Below, in pieces: positions 44,134 to 52,746 of a stretch of 64,000 nucleotides of DNA. The notes under the pieces were generated by a model. That model was not told the origin of the DNA and ran no database searches. It worked only from the letters and a program-made list of their open reading frames with translations. Each line of letters opens with the position of its first letter. Within the stretch, counting starts at the first letter, position 1. The position numbers were made by a program, and so were the translations under genes. Source of the stretch: SZUA-38 sp965212525 (lineage in GTDB: Bacteria > Pseudomonadota > Gammaproteobacteria > Xanthomonadales > SZUA-38); assembly GCA_965212525.1 (NCBI GenBank), contig CBDBVC010000025.1, forward strand, positions 45,060-109,059. The letters run 5' to 3'.

Positions 44134-45961
44134 TCAGTAGACCCGCGCCTTGGGCGGGAAGGTCTGGACTTCGTTGGTCAGTGTATTGAGGTGGACCGGC
44201 CGATGGTCGAAGCTCACCTCGCCGCTCTCGTCACAGAAGGCCAGGGTGTGCTTCATCCAGTTCACGTCGTCGCGGTCCGGGAAATCCTCGCTGGCATGGG
44301 CGCCGCGGCTTTCCGTGCGGTTCAGCCCCGACGCGATGGTGACCCTTGCCTGATAGAGCAGGTTGTCGAGCTCCAGGGTCTCGACCAGGTCCGAGTTCCA
44401 GATCATCGAGCGGTCGGTGACGCCGATATCGCCGCGCTTCGACCAGGTCTCCGCCATCTTTCTGTCGCCCTTCCGCCAGGCTCTCGCCGGTGCGGAACAC
44501 GGCGGCGTGGTTCTGCATGGTGTGCTGCATTTCATCGCGCAGAACCGCGGTCGGGATGTCGCCCTTGGCGTGGCGCAACCGGTCGAAGCGCGTCAGCGCC
44601 AGCTCGTCGATGCCTCCGCCGGCAGGGGCGGCAGAGAAGCGCCCGGCGTCAGGGACTCTCGGCGCAGAACAGGCCGGCCGAGCGGCCGAAGACCACCAGG
44701 TCCAAAAGCGAGTTGGAGCCGAGCCGGTTGGCGCCGTGAACCGAGACGCAGGCCGCCTCGCCGATGGCCATCAAGCCGGGGACGACGCTGTCGGGATTGC
44801 CGTCCTTGGCGCGACCACCTCGCCTGTATAGAGCGCAGGGGACGCCGCCCATGTTGTAGTGACAGGTCGGCAGCACCGGGATCGGCTCCTTGGTGACGTC
44901 GACGCCGGCGAAGATGCGGGCCGACTCCGCAATGCCGGGCAGGCGTTCGTTGATGAGCGCCGGGTCCAGATGCTCGAGATGCAGATGGATATGGTCGTTC
45001 TTGGCGCCGACGCCGCGGCCTTCGCGGATCTCCATGGTCATGGAGCGGCTGACCACGTCGCGGCTGGCCAGGTCCTTGGCCGAAGGCGCATAGCGCTCCA
45101 TGAAGCGCTCGCCCTCGGAGTTGGTCAGATAGCCGCCCTCGCCCGGACGCCCTCGGTGATCAGGCAGCCGGCGCCGTAGATCCCGGTCGGGTGGAACTGC
45201 ACGAACTCCATGTCCTGGGCCGGCAGGCCCGCGCGCAAGGCCATGGCGTTGCCGTCGCCGGTCTGGGTGTGGGCGCCGGTGCAGGAGAAGTAGACGTCCG
45301 GCCGTAGCCGCCGGTCGCCAGGATGGTCTTCTGGGCGCGGAAGCGGTGGATCGTGCCGTCGTCCAGGTTCCAGGCGACGACACCCGCGGCAGGCCCCGTC
45401 GTCCATCATCAGATCGATGGCGAAGTACTCGATGAAGAACTCCGCCTGGTTGCCGCAGGCTCTGCTGGTAGAGGGTGTGCAGCATGGCGTGGCCGGTGCG
45501 GTCGGCCGCGGCGCAGGTGCGCTGGGCGATGCCTTCGCCGATAGTGGGTGGTCATGCCGCCGAAGGGGCCGCTGATAGATCTTGCCTTCCTCGGTGCGCG
45601 AGAAGGGCACGCCGTAGTGCTCGAGCTCGAGGATCGCCGGACCGGCCTCGCGCACCATGTACTCGATGGCGTCCTGATCGCCCAGCCAGTCCGATCCCTT
45701 GACCGTGTCGTACATGTGCCAGCGCCAGTCGTCCTCGCCCATATTGCCAAGCGAAGCGGAAACGCCGCCTTGGGCCGCAACGGTGTGACTGCGGGTCGGG
45801 AAGACCTTGGAGATGCAGGCCGTTTTCAAGCCGGCTTCGGCCAGACCCAAGGTGGCGCGCAGGCCGGCGCCGCCGGCACCGACCACCACCACGTCATAGC
45901 TGTGATCGACGATATCGTATGCCTTGACCCCGGCGGCCTTGCCGTTGCTTGCCTCTGCCAT
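44134..45961 (-). CDS. sdhA: Succinate dehydrogenase flavoprotein subunit SdhA, many frameshifts
   Basis: Starts at 45961 with a run to DVVVVGAGGAGLRATLGLAEAG (FAD dinucleotide site) and TRSHTVAAQGG, whose His carries the covalent FAD. Later pieces in alternating frames give HYGVPFSRTEEGKIYQRPFGG, GTYFSCTGAHTQTGDGNAMALRAGLP, FVQFHPTGIYGAGCLITEG, the active-site HLHLEHLDP, NMGGVP, GANRLGSNSLLDLVVFGR and the complete C terminus FPPKARVY. I count at least eight one-base shifts between 45571 and 44465. All sites are conserved, so this looks like poor sequence over a working gene. It oxidises succinate to fumarate in the TCA cycle and respiratory chain. Confidence 0.92.
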
Positions 45962-45964
45962 GGG

Positions 45965-46346
45965 CTAACCCCTAAACAAAATCATGAGTATCGACAGCAC
46001 GCCCGCTAGCCCTAGTACGATGGTCGCGGCCTGGCAGATCAGCAGCAGCGCCAGCTTCCAAGCCTCGCATGTGAACGTAGTCCTCGATCACCACCTGAAG
46101 GCCTAGGTAGGCGTGAAAAAAAGTCGCCGTTACCAGCAGGATCAGCAGTCCGGCGACGATCGGGGAAGCGATCCAGGTGACGATCGTCGCATGGTCCGCC
46201 CCGGCCATCGCCACCAGCGAAATCATGAACCACAAACTCAGTGGCACCAGGGCCAGCGCCGTCAGGCGCTGCGACCACCAGTGGCCGGTGCCGTCCTTGG
46301 CCGAGCCGAGCCCGCGGACCTGTCCAAGCGCAGAGCGGCGTGACAT
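45965..46346 (-). CDS. sdhD: Succinate dehydrogenase membrane anchor SdhD, one frameshift
   Basis: Start ATG at 46346 overlaps the sdhC stop by one base. It has three membrane spans: about WSQRLTALALVPLSLWFMISLV, then IVTWIASPIVAGLLILLVTATFF, and a third that appears only after a one-base shift near 46064 (EAWKLALLLICQAATIVLGL ...). The heme/quinone region HAYLGLQVVIEDYVH carries the heme-binding His. With the shift corrected the gene ends at the TAG at 45967-45965, four bases before sdhA. Confidence 0.88.
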
Positions 46347-46741
46347 CAAGAGCCTCCCATGAAAGCGTAACCTGCAACCCAGAACGCGAGGGTAAGGGCG
46401 GCGGATGCGATCACCACGGTCCAGCCCGAGCGGTAGGCTGCCGTCAACTCCAGCCCGTAGCCGGCGTCCCACACCAGGTGACGAATGCCGTTGCAGAGGT
46501 GATAGAGCAGCGCGAAGGTCCAGCCGAACAGCAGCAACCGGCCGAAGAACGAACCGATCACGCCGCGGGCAATCTCGTAGGGCCCAGGCCCCGACGCCAC
46601 CGCCACCAGCCAATAGACCAGCAGCAGCGTGCCGAAGGCCAGCGCGACCCCGGTGAGGCGGTGAAGTATGGAAAGGATCGAGGTGAGTTGAGGCCGATAG
46701 ACCTCGAGATGAGGAGAAAGAGGTCGGTTTTGATTGGCCAT
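46346..46741 (-). CDS. sdhC: Succinate dehydrogenase cytochrome b556 subunit SdhC
   Basis: 131 residues from the ATG at 46741 (MANQNRPLSPHLEVYRP). The family signature RPLSPHLxVY followed by SILHRLTGVAL is present; the Ser and Arg line the quinone site. Three spans follow, and LYHLCNGIRHLVWDAG has the heme-ligand His. It is intact, unlike its three partners, and is first in the operon. Translation is coupled to sdhD by TGATG. Confidence 0.95.
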   Translation of the reverse strand: MANQNRPLSPHLEVYRPQLTSILSILHRLTGVALAFGTLLLVYWLVAVASGPGPYEIARGVIGSFFGRLLLFGWTFALLYHLCNGIRHLVWDAGYGLELTAAYRSGWTVVIASAALTLAFWVAGYAFMGGS

Positions 46742-47054
46742 GAACCACCGTTCCATCGTTGGCGAAATAGGGCAGCCTGGGGTGGTGTCCCGAGCAGCTG
46801 ATTCGCTAAAAGCCTCACATTGTTCGGTGGTTTAGTCTGGGGCCGCGGTTTAGTCAACTTGTCGCACTGTCCAGCCTGATGCCAGTGTGCATCCGGGTCC
46901 GATTCGCCCCCGGGCCAAGCCGCCAACGGGGCTGCATGCACTGGTGGTCTCATTGCTGCGCTGCAACCGAAATTTGTCGAGCTTGTGGTGGTAGACAAGT
47001 GTGGCCACAATATTTTGTGTTTGGCTCAACTTACTTTTCGCGCGACTTCTATGT

Positions 47055-47063
47055 TGTGGATAA
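47055..47063. promoter_or_regulatory. DnaA-box 9-mer
   Basis: TGTGGATAA, the exact complement of the consensus DnaA box TTATCCACA, at the edge of an AT-rich patch (47085-47145). One 9-mer of this kind can occur by chance; a second exact copy lies 435 bases away. Confidence 0.4.
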
Positions 47064-47297
47064 GTCTGTGGAGTATTTGTGTGTGTAATGTGCATTTCTA
47101 TTAAAAGAGCCGTAAGAATTATTTAAGGAATTCGAAATTTTTTCTTGCGGCGATTAGCCGAATCGCACGATCATTTGTTCGTACGCGAAAGCGCCGTTTG
47201 TCGGCAGTCGCGGCGGGTTCGGCAGGCTTCGGTCGGTCGGGCCCGTGGATCCGGACCAAGGGGGCCTCGGCCCAGGCGGACCCGGATCCGGCACCCG

Positions 47298-47770
47298 GCG
47301 GCCCTTCGGGACCGCTGGAGCTGGTCCTTCAAGGCCTTCGGGCGGCGAAGGGCCGTGCCACCGGTCTTCGGGCCGGGGGCAGGCTACCTCAAGCCTTTCG
47401 GGGCTTTTGGATCCGGCGATGTCTCATGGCCTTCGGGCCGCGGGGTACCAAAGGATCCGGGGTTTGGCGGCGGTCCGCAGCTTTCGGGTTGTGGATAACC
47501 AACAAACCCTAGATCGGACCGGTTTCGCCGCTTCGGCGGCGCGGCCACAAGATCGGAGGGGTGCGGGGGCTAAGTCGGATGGCTTTCGGGCCGTTCTTCC
47601 GTCCTTCCGCGGCAATTGACAAGCGGGAGTTGACGGCCTCCTCGGGGGTCAGACGCTCGCAATCGGTGGCTTAATCTGTTCTGCAGATCGTGGTCGCCGA
47701 GTCGGAAACCACCGGTGGGTCTCAATGGCCTCCGTGGCTGACGGCAAGCCGATACCGGCCTTCGGGCCGG
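47298..47770. repeat. Array of GC-rich hairpins with TTCG loops
   Basis: At least seven stem-loops closed by TTCG: 47298-47315, 47361-47376, 47391-47406, 47428-47439, 47526-47541, 47581-47592 and 47755-47770. A longer near-perfect one sits at 47333-47354. Stems are 4-7 bp, mostly GC, such as CCGGCC-TTCG-GGCCGG. The word GGATCCGG also occurs four times between 47247 and 47461. TTCG (UUCG) is an unusually stable loop in RNA. The pattern resembles repeated palindromic elements or a structured transcript; neither is a family I can name. Confidence 0.65.
47490..47498. promoter_or_regulatory. DnaA-box 9-mer, second copy
   Basis: TGTGGATAA again, in the same orientation as the copy at 47055, within the hairpin array. 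Two perfect copies in one non-coding stretch raise the possibility of a DnaA-controlled site or an origin. Confidence 0.4.
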
Positions 47771-48107
47771 GACGGTTGACTGGGCTGGGAGAGTTCTTCG
47801 GAGGTCTCCTTGAACCGGCGGCGCCGGGGCTTCTTCGGAAGCAGCGGTGCGTGGTAGCGGGATCCTCGGGTTCCGACTCCGGGCCGCGTTCGCAAAAGGA
47901 TGGGCTCCCTACGCCCTTCCATCGCCCGGTCCCTTCGCGAACCTTGCGGCGGTGGTTCGCCGCCGCTTGCAAGGGACGCAAGGGCCAACGGCCGCAGAAG
48001 CTGTTCCGTCGGAGAGGTGCCGGCGCCAGGGGTTGGTCCCTCAGGGGGCCTATGGTCTTACGGCTGCCGCCCGGTCTCGCCAGGTCCGGATTGGCGCTAT
48101 AGAACAG

Positions 48108-48214
48108 AAAAACCCCGCCGCTTTTCGTACAAGAGCCTTGAAGGCTCATGAGGCGTCGGGGTGTGCTTCTTCGCGGGGGCACGGCACAGAGGTTTCGATC
48201 TCTGTACCCGGCGC
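48108..48214 (-). ncRNA. Candidate small RNA with its own promoter and terminator
   Basis: On the minus strand an ideal -35 and a fair -10 lead into about 107 bases of structured, non-coding sequence. It has a hairpin ACAGAG/CTCTGT (48186-48205), then a terminator stem (48113-48121 with 48153-48161) enclosing a second hairpin GAGCC-TTGAA-GGCTC (48133-48147), and five T on the minus strand (48112-48108). No ribosome site or frame is evident. I do not recognise the family. Its targets are unknown. Confidence 0.55.
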
Positions 48215-48219
48215 CTCAC

Positions 48220-48248
48220 CTTTTATGGAAGACGCCGACCCCTGTCAA
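48220..48248 (-). promoter_or_regulatory. Sigma-70-type promoter of the candidate small RNA
   Basis: Minus strand TTGACA (48248-48243), exactly 17 bases, then TAAAAG (48225-48220). The -35 is a perfect consensus; the -10 matches at four of six places. A start would fall near 48213. Confidence 0.6.
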
Positions 48249-48359
48249 CTAAATTTTGTGGGTGAGGCAAAAAAAAACGCTACATCTAGAGAACCATCCG
48301 GCTGGCAGCCCCGGAAACCGTCGGGGCACTGCCGTCGGCAGCGCCCTCGGGCATCCCGA

Positions 48360-48575
48360 TTAATGGACGCTTACCGGCTCCAAGCCTTGCTGTAGGCAGG
48401 CGGCGAACGCCAGGTCGCGGTCGTCGACGTCGGCCATCTCTGTGCCGTCGGCGGCGTGGATGCGCCAGACCAGCGTATCTTGGATGGACACCGCCTTGAT
48501 GTAGGCCAGGCGGTCCGCGCCCAGGCGCATCAGGTCCTGTTGTGTAATCTGCAGATTCCGCGGTTCCGTGTTCAT
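48360..48575 (-). CDS. DUF1150 family protein
   Basis: 71 residues. Its start overlaps the Hsp20 stop (TGATG), and the sequence (QDLMRLGADRLAYIKAVS ... WRIHAADGTEMADVDDRDLAFAAC) matches the small DUF1150 family that accompanies hsp20 genes in alphaproteobacteria. Function unknown; co-translation with a heat-shock chaperone suggests a stress role. Confidence 0.85.
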   Translation of the reverse strand: MNTEPRNLQITQQDLMRLGADRLAYIKAVSIQDTLVWRIHAADGTEMADVDDRDLAFAACLQQGLEPVSVH

Positions 48576-49036
48576 CACTTGTCCTCCTTGTCTGCGGCCT
48601 GGTCGATGACCTGCTTCGTGCCGCTATCGCCGACCGACTTGATCGCGATGGTCTTCACATCGGGCTCCTCGTAGGGCCGTTCAATGTCGATATGCAGAAG
48701 ACCGTTCTCGATGGTGGCGCCGGTCACTTCCAAACCGTCGGCCAACACAAAGCTGCGATGAAACTGGCGCGCCGCAATGCCGCGATGCAGGTAGACCCGC
48801 TCCCGATCCTCTTTTCTGCGGCCCTTTACGGTAAGCTGGTTCTTTTCCAATTGTACGTGCAGTTCTTCGGGCGCGAATCCGGCGATGGCCAGCGTGATGC
48901 AGAGACGGTTCTCACCGATCTGTTCGACATCGTAGGGCGGATAGCTGTCCGCGTTCTTGGAGACCCGGTCGAGGGCCTGTTCGAACTGCTCGAATCCAAG
49001 CAAAAGCGGAGAATTAAAGAGTGACAAGCGAGACAT
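48575..49036 (-). CDS. Small heat-shock protein Hsp20
   Basis: 153 residues with an alpha-crystallin domain (about 35-130): PPYDVEQIGENRLCITLAIAGFAPEELHVQLEKNQLTVKGRR, then FHRSFVLADGLEVTGATIENGLLHIDIERP. It is an IbpA-like holdase that keeps unfolded proteins soluble in the cytoplasm. A strong GGGAGGAGG site lies just upstream. I saw no clear heat-shock promoter or ROSE-type thermometer in the leader. It forms an operon with DUF1150. Confidence 0.93.
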   Translation of the reverse strand: MSRLSLFNSPLLLGFEQFEQALDRVSKNADSYPPYDVEQIGENRLCITLAIAGFAPEELHVQLEKNQLTVKGRRKEDRERVYLHRGIAARQFHRSFVLADGLEVTGATIENGLLHIDIERPYEEPDVKTIAIKSVGDSGTKQVIDQAADKEDK

Positions 49037-49113
49037 CTGTCAGCGTCCTCCTCCCATTGAGCAAGGGCTGCCGTTGATCCGTACTGCCAAGCCCGGTGAC
49101 CGCGACCCGACAG

Positions 49114-49128
49114 TTTGCGGCCCGCAAA
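49114..49128. promoter_or_regulatory. 15-base palindrome upstream of hsp20
   Basis: TTTGCGG, one base, CCGCAAA: a perfect 7-1-7 dyad about 78 bases before the hsp20 start, in the 308-base gap between hsp20 and the MBL gene. Its size fits a dimeric regulator's operator. The rest of the gap holds nothing identified. Confidence 0.4.
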
Positions 49129-49344
49129 TGCGGCACCGCTCGGCTGATATGTGGTGTCATTCGGGACCAGGGTCAAGGCAAGAACGTCGAGCGGCCTGTC
49201 CCTTCGGGTGCCAAGAAAGGGGATTCCTTGGCACTCGGCGCTAGACCGGACGGTCTAGCATCACGAAATGGTCTTCCGGACCTTACCTAAATGTGATCTG
49301 CGGCCCCACTTCCAAAGCCGCTCCGGGAGCGTTCTTCCGTGAAC

Positions 49345-50118
49345 TTAGCGGTCGTTCTTTGCCAGATAGGCATCGCAGAGTTCGATCAGGCGGGCGCGGC
49401 CGAAACTGGGGTCGTGGCCGGCGTGAACGACGTTCACCGGCAAACTGCGCAGGCGCTTCATGCTCTCGATGTAGTGGCTCACATTAGAATCGGACAGGCC
49501 ATCCAACAGCGGGCCGTCGTAAACGCAGTCCCCGGAAAAGAGGATGCCCGTCGCCGCTTCCCAGAGCCCGATGGAACCGGGGGAGTGGCCGGGCAGATGC
49601 AGGACTTCCAGCCGCCGGTCGCCCAGGTCCACAATGTCGCCTTCCTCCACTATCCGTTTGACCGCAGCGCCCTGCAGTTCGTAAGCGCCGGGCTCGTAGC
49701 CCTCGTGCGGCAGGGCGGTGATGAGGCACTGGTTCATTTCGGCGCCGTAGCCGCTGGTCTGCAGGTAGGCGACGAAGTCCGTGTCGTCCAGGTAAAGGCT
49801 GGTAAGCCGCTCGGGCCTTTCCAGGTCCGGGGCCTCTAGGCGATGTATCAGGCAGTCGTCGAACTCGTGGTGGGCGCCGATGTGGTCGGCGTGTGCGTGG
49901 GTGGCGGCGGCGGTCACCGGTTTGTCGAACAGATCGGCCGTGGCCTGGCGCAACGAGACGACCCCCATGCCGGTGTCGACCATCAGGTCGCGGTCGCGCC
50001 CGCGCAGGTGCCAGATGTTACAGCGCATCAGTGGAACGACGTGGGGCTCCCAGATCAAGGTGATGTCGTCGTCGATCCTTTTCCGCTCGAACCAGCGTTC
50101 CGCGATTTGCAAGGCCAT
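49345..50118 (-). CDS. MBL-fold metallo-hydrolase
   Basis: 257 residues. The metal box is THAHADHIGAHH (HxHxDH), followed by HLPGHSPGSIGLW, SGDCVYDGP and a late VVHAGHDPSFG, giving the usual two-metal set. The fold covers glyoxalase II, lactonases and many others. The specific substrate is not evident. It stands alone, divergent from lpdA. Confidence 0.85.
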   Translation of the reverse strand: MALQIAERWFERKRIDDDITLIWEPHVVPLMRCNIWHLRGRDRDLMVDTGMGVVSLRQATADLFDKPVTAAATHAHADHIGAHHEFDDCLIHRLEAPDLERPERLTSLYLDDTDFVAYLQTSGYGAEMNQCLITALPHEGYEPGAYELQGAAVKRIVEEGDIVDLGDRRLEVLHLPGHSPGSIGLWEAATGILFSGDCVYDGPLLDGLSDSNVSHYIESMKRLRSLPVNVVHAGHDPSFGRARLIELCDAYLAKNDR

Positions 50119-50296
50119 GGCGCCGTTCCAATCTCGTAAGAGGGGCTTTGGGCGAGCTTCCCGTGAAGCCGCTGCACAGGCAAGACCTCATCTCTGAGCC
50201 GCGGTCTATGCGTGCTTGTTCGCTGGGGTCTCTTCCGGCAAGCTTGGCGCGAATTAGTGCGGCAAGGCACAGGTTATGGACAAGGGGGAAACGAAA

Positions 50297-51706
50297 ATGG
50301 CGGACAAAAGCTACGACCTTGTGGTGATCGGCGGCGGGCCTGGCGGTTATGTGGCGGCGATCCGCGCGGCACAACTCGGCCTGAACACAGCCTGCGTCGA
50401 GGGCCGGGGTGCGCTCGGCGGCACCTGCCTCAACGTTGGCTGCATCCCCTCCAAGGCGATGCTTCAGTCGTCGGAGAAGTTCGCCGAGGCCAAGAAGCAC
50501 TTTGCCGCCCACGGCATCAAGGTCGGCGGGTTGGAACTCGATCTCGATGCCATGCTGGGACGCAAGAACAAGGTCGTGGGCGACCTGACCAAGGGCATCG
50601 AGTTCCTCTTCAAGAAGAACAAGGTCGACTACCTGAAGGGCTGGGGCTCGATCCCCAAAGGCGGCCAGGTCGCGGTCAAGCTGGCCGACGGCGGCGAAAC
50701 AACCCTGCAAGCCGACAAGATCCTGATCGCCACCGGTTCAGAATCGACGCCGCTGCCCGGTGTCGAGACCGACGAGAAGCAGGTCGTGACCTCCACCGGC
50801 GCGCTGGAACTGGCGGCCGTGCCTCAAAAGATGGTGGTAATTGGTGCCGGGGTGATCGGCCTGGAGTTAGGCTCGGTCTGGTCCCGCCTGGGGGCCGAGG
50901 TAACGGTCGTGGAGTTCCTCGACCGAATCCTGCCCGGCATGGACAACGAGATCGCCAAGCAGACCCAAAGGGTTCTGGCCAAGCAGGGCCTGAAGTTCCA
51001 ACTCGGCCAAAAGGTGACCGGTGCCGACAGGGGCGAAAGCGGCGTCACCTTGACGGTGGAGCCGGTCAAGGGCGGCGATGCCAAAGAGATCGTTGCCGAC
51101 GTGGTGCTGGTGTCCATCGGTCGGCGGCCTTTCACCGAGGGACTGGGCCTGGCCGAGCTGGGTGTCGCCATGGACAACCGCGGCTTCATCCAGGTGAACG
51201 AGAAGTTCGAAACTTCGCAGCCCGGGGTCTTCGCGATCGGCGACTGCATCAACGGCCCCATGCTGGCTCACAAGGCCGAGGAGGACGGCGTCGCCGCGGT
51301 GGAATGCATGGCGGGACAGGCCGGTCACGTGGACTACGACCTGGTGCCCGGCGTGGTCTACACCTGGCCCGAGGTCGCGGCAGTGGGCAAGACGGAAGAG
51401 CAGTTGAAGGAGGCAGGGGTCGAATACAAGGTCGGCAAGTTTCCCTTTGCCGCCAACAGCCGGGCCCGGGCCAACGCCGATACCGATGGCTTGGTGAAGA
51501 TCCTGGCCGACAAGCGGACCGACAAGGTGCTGGGGGTGCACATCCTGGGCCCCTTGGCCGGCGACCTGTTGGCCGAGGCGGTCCTCGCCATGGAGTTCGG
51601 CGCTTCGGCCGAGGACATCGCCCGCACCTGCCATGCCCACCCGGGCATGGGCGAGGCGGTCAAGGAAGCGGCCATGGCCGCCAACGGCCGGGCGATCCAC
51701 ATTTAG
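50297..51706 (+). CDS. lpdA: Dihydrolipoyl dehydrogenase
   Basis: 469 residues from the ATG at 50297 (AAGGGGGAAA upstream). FAD site VVIGGGPGGYVAAIRAAQLG; redox-active disulfide GGTCLNVGCIPSK; NAD site MVVIGAGVIGLELGSVW; second FAD site FAIGDCINGPMLAHKAEEDG; and C-terminal catalytic CHAHPGMGEAVKEA with the His-Glu pair. It reoxidises lipoamide for pyruvate, 2-oxoglutarate or glycine cleavage complexes. In alphaproteobacteria this copy often sits at the end of a 2-oxoglutarate dehydrogenase cluster, but here it is a single gene. Confidence 0.95.
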   Translation: MADKSYDLVVIGGGPGGYVAAIRAAQLGLNTACVEGRGALGGTCLNVGCIPSKAMLQSSEKFAEAKKHFAAHGIKVGGLELDLDAMLGRKNKVVGDLTKGIEFLFKKNKVDYLKGWGSIPKGGQVAVKLADGGETTLQADKILIATGSESTPLPGVETDEKQVVTSTGALELAAVPQKMVVIGAGVIGLELGSVWSRLGAEVTVVEFLDRILPGMDNEIAKQTQRVLAKQGLKFQLGQKVTGADRGESGVTLTVEPVKGGDAKEIVADVVLVSIGRRPFTEGLGLAELGVAMDNRGFIQVNEKFETSQPGVFAIGDCINGPMLAHKAEEDGVAAVECMAGQAGHVDYDLVPGVVYTWPEVAAVGKTEEQLKEAGVEYKVGKFPFAANSRARANADTDGLVKILADKRTDKVLGVHILGPLAGDLLAEAVLAMEFGASAEDIARTCHAHPGMGEAVKEAAMAANGRAIHI

Positions 51707-51783
51707 CCAACTCGGCGCCAAGGCCGGACGTTTTCAACATTCGGGCGTTTCGTGCTAATTTGACGCCCGAACGGTTGGAGCTT

Positions 51784-52587
51784 ATGGCCCGTAAGATCAC
51801 AAGGAATGCGTCTGCCGGATCGGCTGAAGAGGCACGTGGCTCGAGGCCGCGCGGGGCCCGGCCTGCGGTGACGCTGGAGGGCGAGGAGTTTTCGAGCGGG
51901 GATGCCAATTCATGGCATCGGCATGACCGGGCCTGTTTGATCTATCCGGCCGAAGGCGTGGTGTCCGTGGAGACCGAGGAGGGTCACTGGGTCGTGCCGC
52001 CGCAGCGCGCCGTATGGTTGCCGGCCGGCGTCAGCCACCAAACCCGCATGACTGGGCGGGTGTCGATCCGCAGCATGATGGTCGACGAGATTTCGATTCC
52101 GGGGCTGCCCGCGAACTCCTGTTTGGTGGGCGTCACGCCGCTTTTGCGGGAGCTCATCCTGCACGCCTGTTCGACGCCCGCCGACTATCATCCTGATAGC
52201 CCTGAGGGACGGGTCATCGCCGTGATTCTGGACCAACTGCGGAGCCTGCCCGTTCCTGCCTTCCCCCTGCCGATTCCCCAGGACCGGCGACTGCGGCGTC
52301 TGGTGGAGGCCCTGCTGGAGGACCCGGCCGACAATCGAAGCCTGGAGGACTGGGGGCGCAGCGTCGGGGCGAGCAGCCGAACCTTGGCCCGCCTCTTTCG
52401 CTCGGAGACCACGATGACCTTCCGGACTTGGCGTCAGCACCTGCGGGTGCTGGAGGCCCTGCGCCGATTGGCCCAGGGCGAGTCGGTCACCAACGTTGCT
52501 CTTGACGTTGGCTTCGACAGCCCCAGCGCCTTCGTTCAGATGTTCAAGAAATCTCTGAACCGAACGCCGGGCAGCTACTTCTCCTGA
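51784..52587 (+). CDS. AraC-family transcriptional regulator
   Basis: 267 residues. The N terminus is a cupin sensor domain (NSWHRHDRACLIYPAEGVVSVETEEGHWVVPPQRAVWLPAGVSHQ). The C terminus has the double helix-turn-helix (DWGRSVGASSRTLARLFRSETTMTFRTWRQHLRVLEALRRL ... VTNVALDVGFDSPSAFVQMFKKSLNRTPGSYF). This cupin-AraC layout is common next to transporter genes it controls. The MFS gene follows on the same strand after 159 bases and is the likely target. Start ATG preceded by TTGGAG. Confidence 0.92.
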   Translation: MARKITRNASAGSAEEARGSRPRGARPAVTLEGEEFSSGDANSWHRHDRACLIYPAEGVVSVETEEGHWVVPPQRAVWLPAGVSHQTRMTGRVSIRSMMVDEISIPGLPANSCLVGVTPLLRELILHACSTPADYHPDSPEGRVIAVILDQLRSLPVPAFPLPIPQDRRLRRLVEALLEDPADNRSLEDWGRSVGASSRTLARLFRSETTMTFRTWRQHLRVLEALRRLAQGESVTNVALDVGFDSPSAFVQMFKKSLNRTPGSYFS

Positions 52588-52746
52588 TCGAAAACCCCGC
52601 TTCCCGGGAGTTGAGGGTACTGCGTGACAGCCGGCTGGGCTTCGTTTGTCCGGTTGGAGACACGACTTGGCCGGCCCGAACAAGCCCGGCAGTTCCCTTT
52701 CGGGCAGGCTGCGTCGGATTGGTAACCTATCGGGAACAAGGAACTG

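Larger units (their letters stand above)
46757..48359. other. 1.6 kb non-coding stretch with hairpin array, DnaA-box 9-mers and a small RNA
   Basis: No reading frame here shows family resemblance, a ribosome site or normal codon use; frames stay open only because GC is high. Its first 400 bases are AT-richer (for example 47100-47145) and probably include the sdhCDAB promoter. From 47145 to about 48100 it is very GC-rich with short repeated words. Its parts are listed separately. Confidence 0.7.

Noticed and set aside
48180..48220. A tRNA or tmRNA 3' end, suggested by CAGAG-GTTTCGAT-CTCTG on the plus strand.
   Set aside because: Loop length and flanks do not fit a T arm, no acceptor stem or anticodon arm is found, and no tag-peptide segment occurs nearby. 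The minus-strand small RNA fits better.
47145..48395. Several overlapping frames of 80-180 codons on both strands in the gene-free region.
   Set aside because: Composition is Arg/Gly/Pro-rich in every phase, with no ribosome sites and no family resemblance; typical of GC-rich non-coding DNA.
50212..51783. A long plus-strand frame covering lpdA in another phase and leading into the AraC gene.
   Set aside because: The lpdA frame has all catalytic motifs; the overlap is Gly/Arg-rich shadow. Only the part from 51784 is real.
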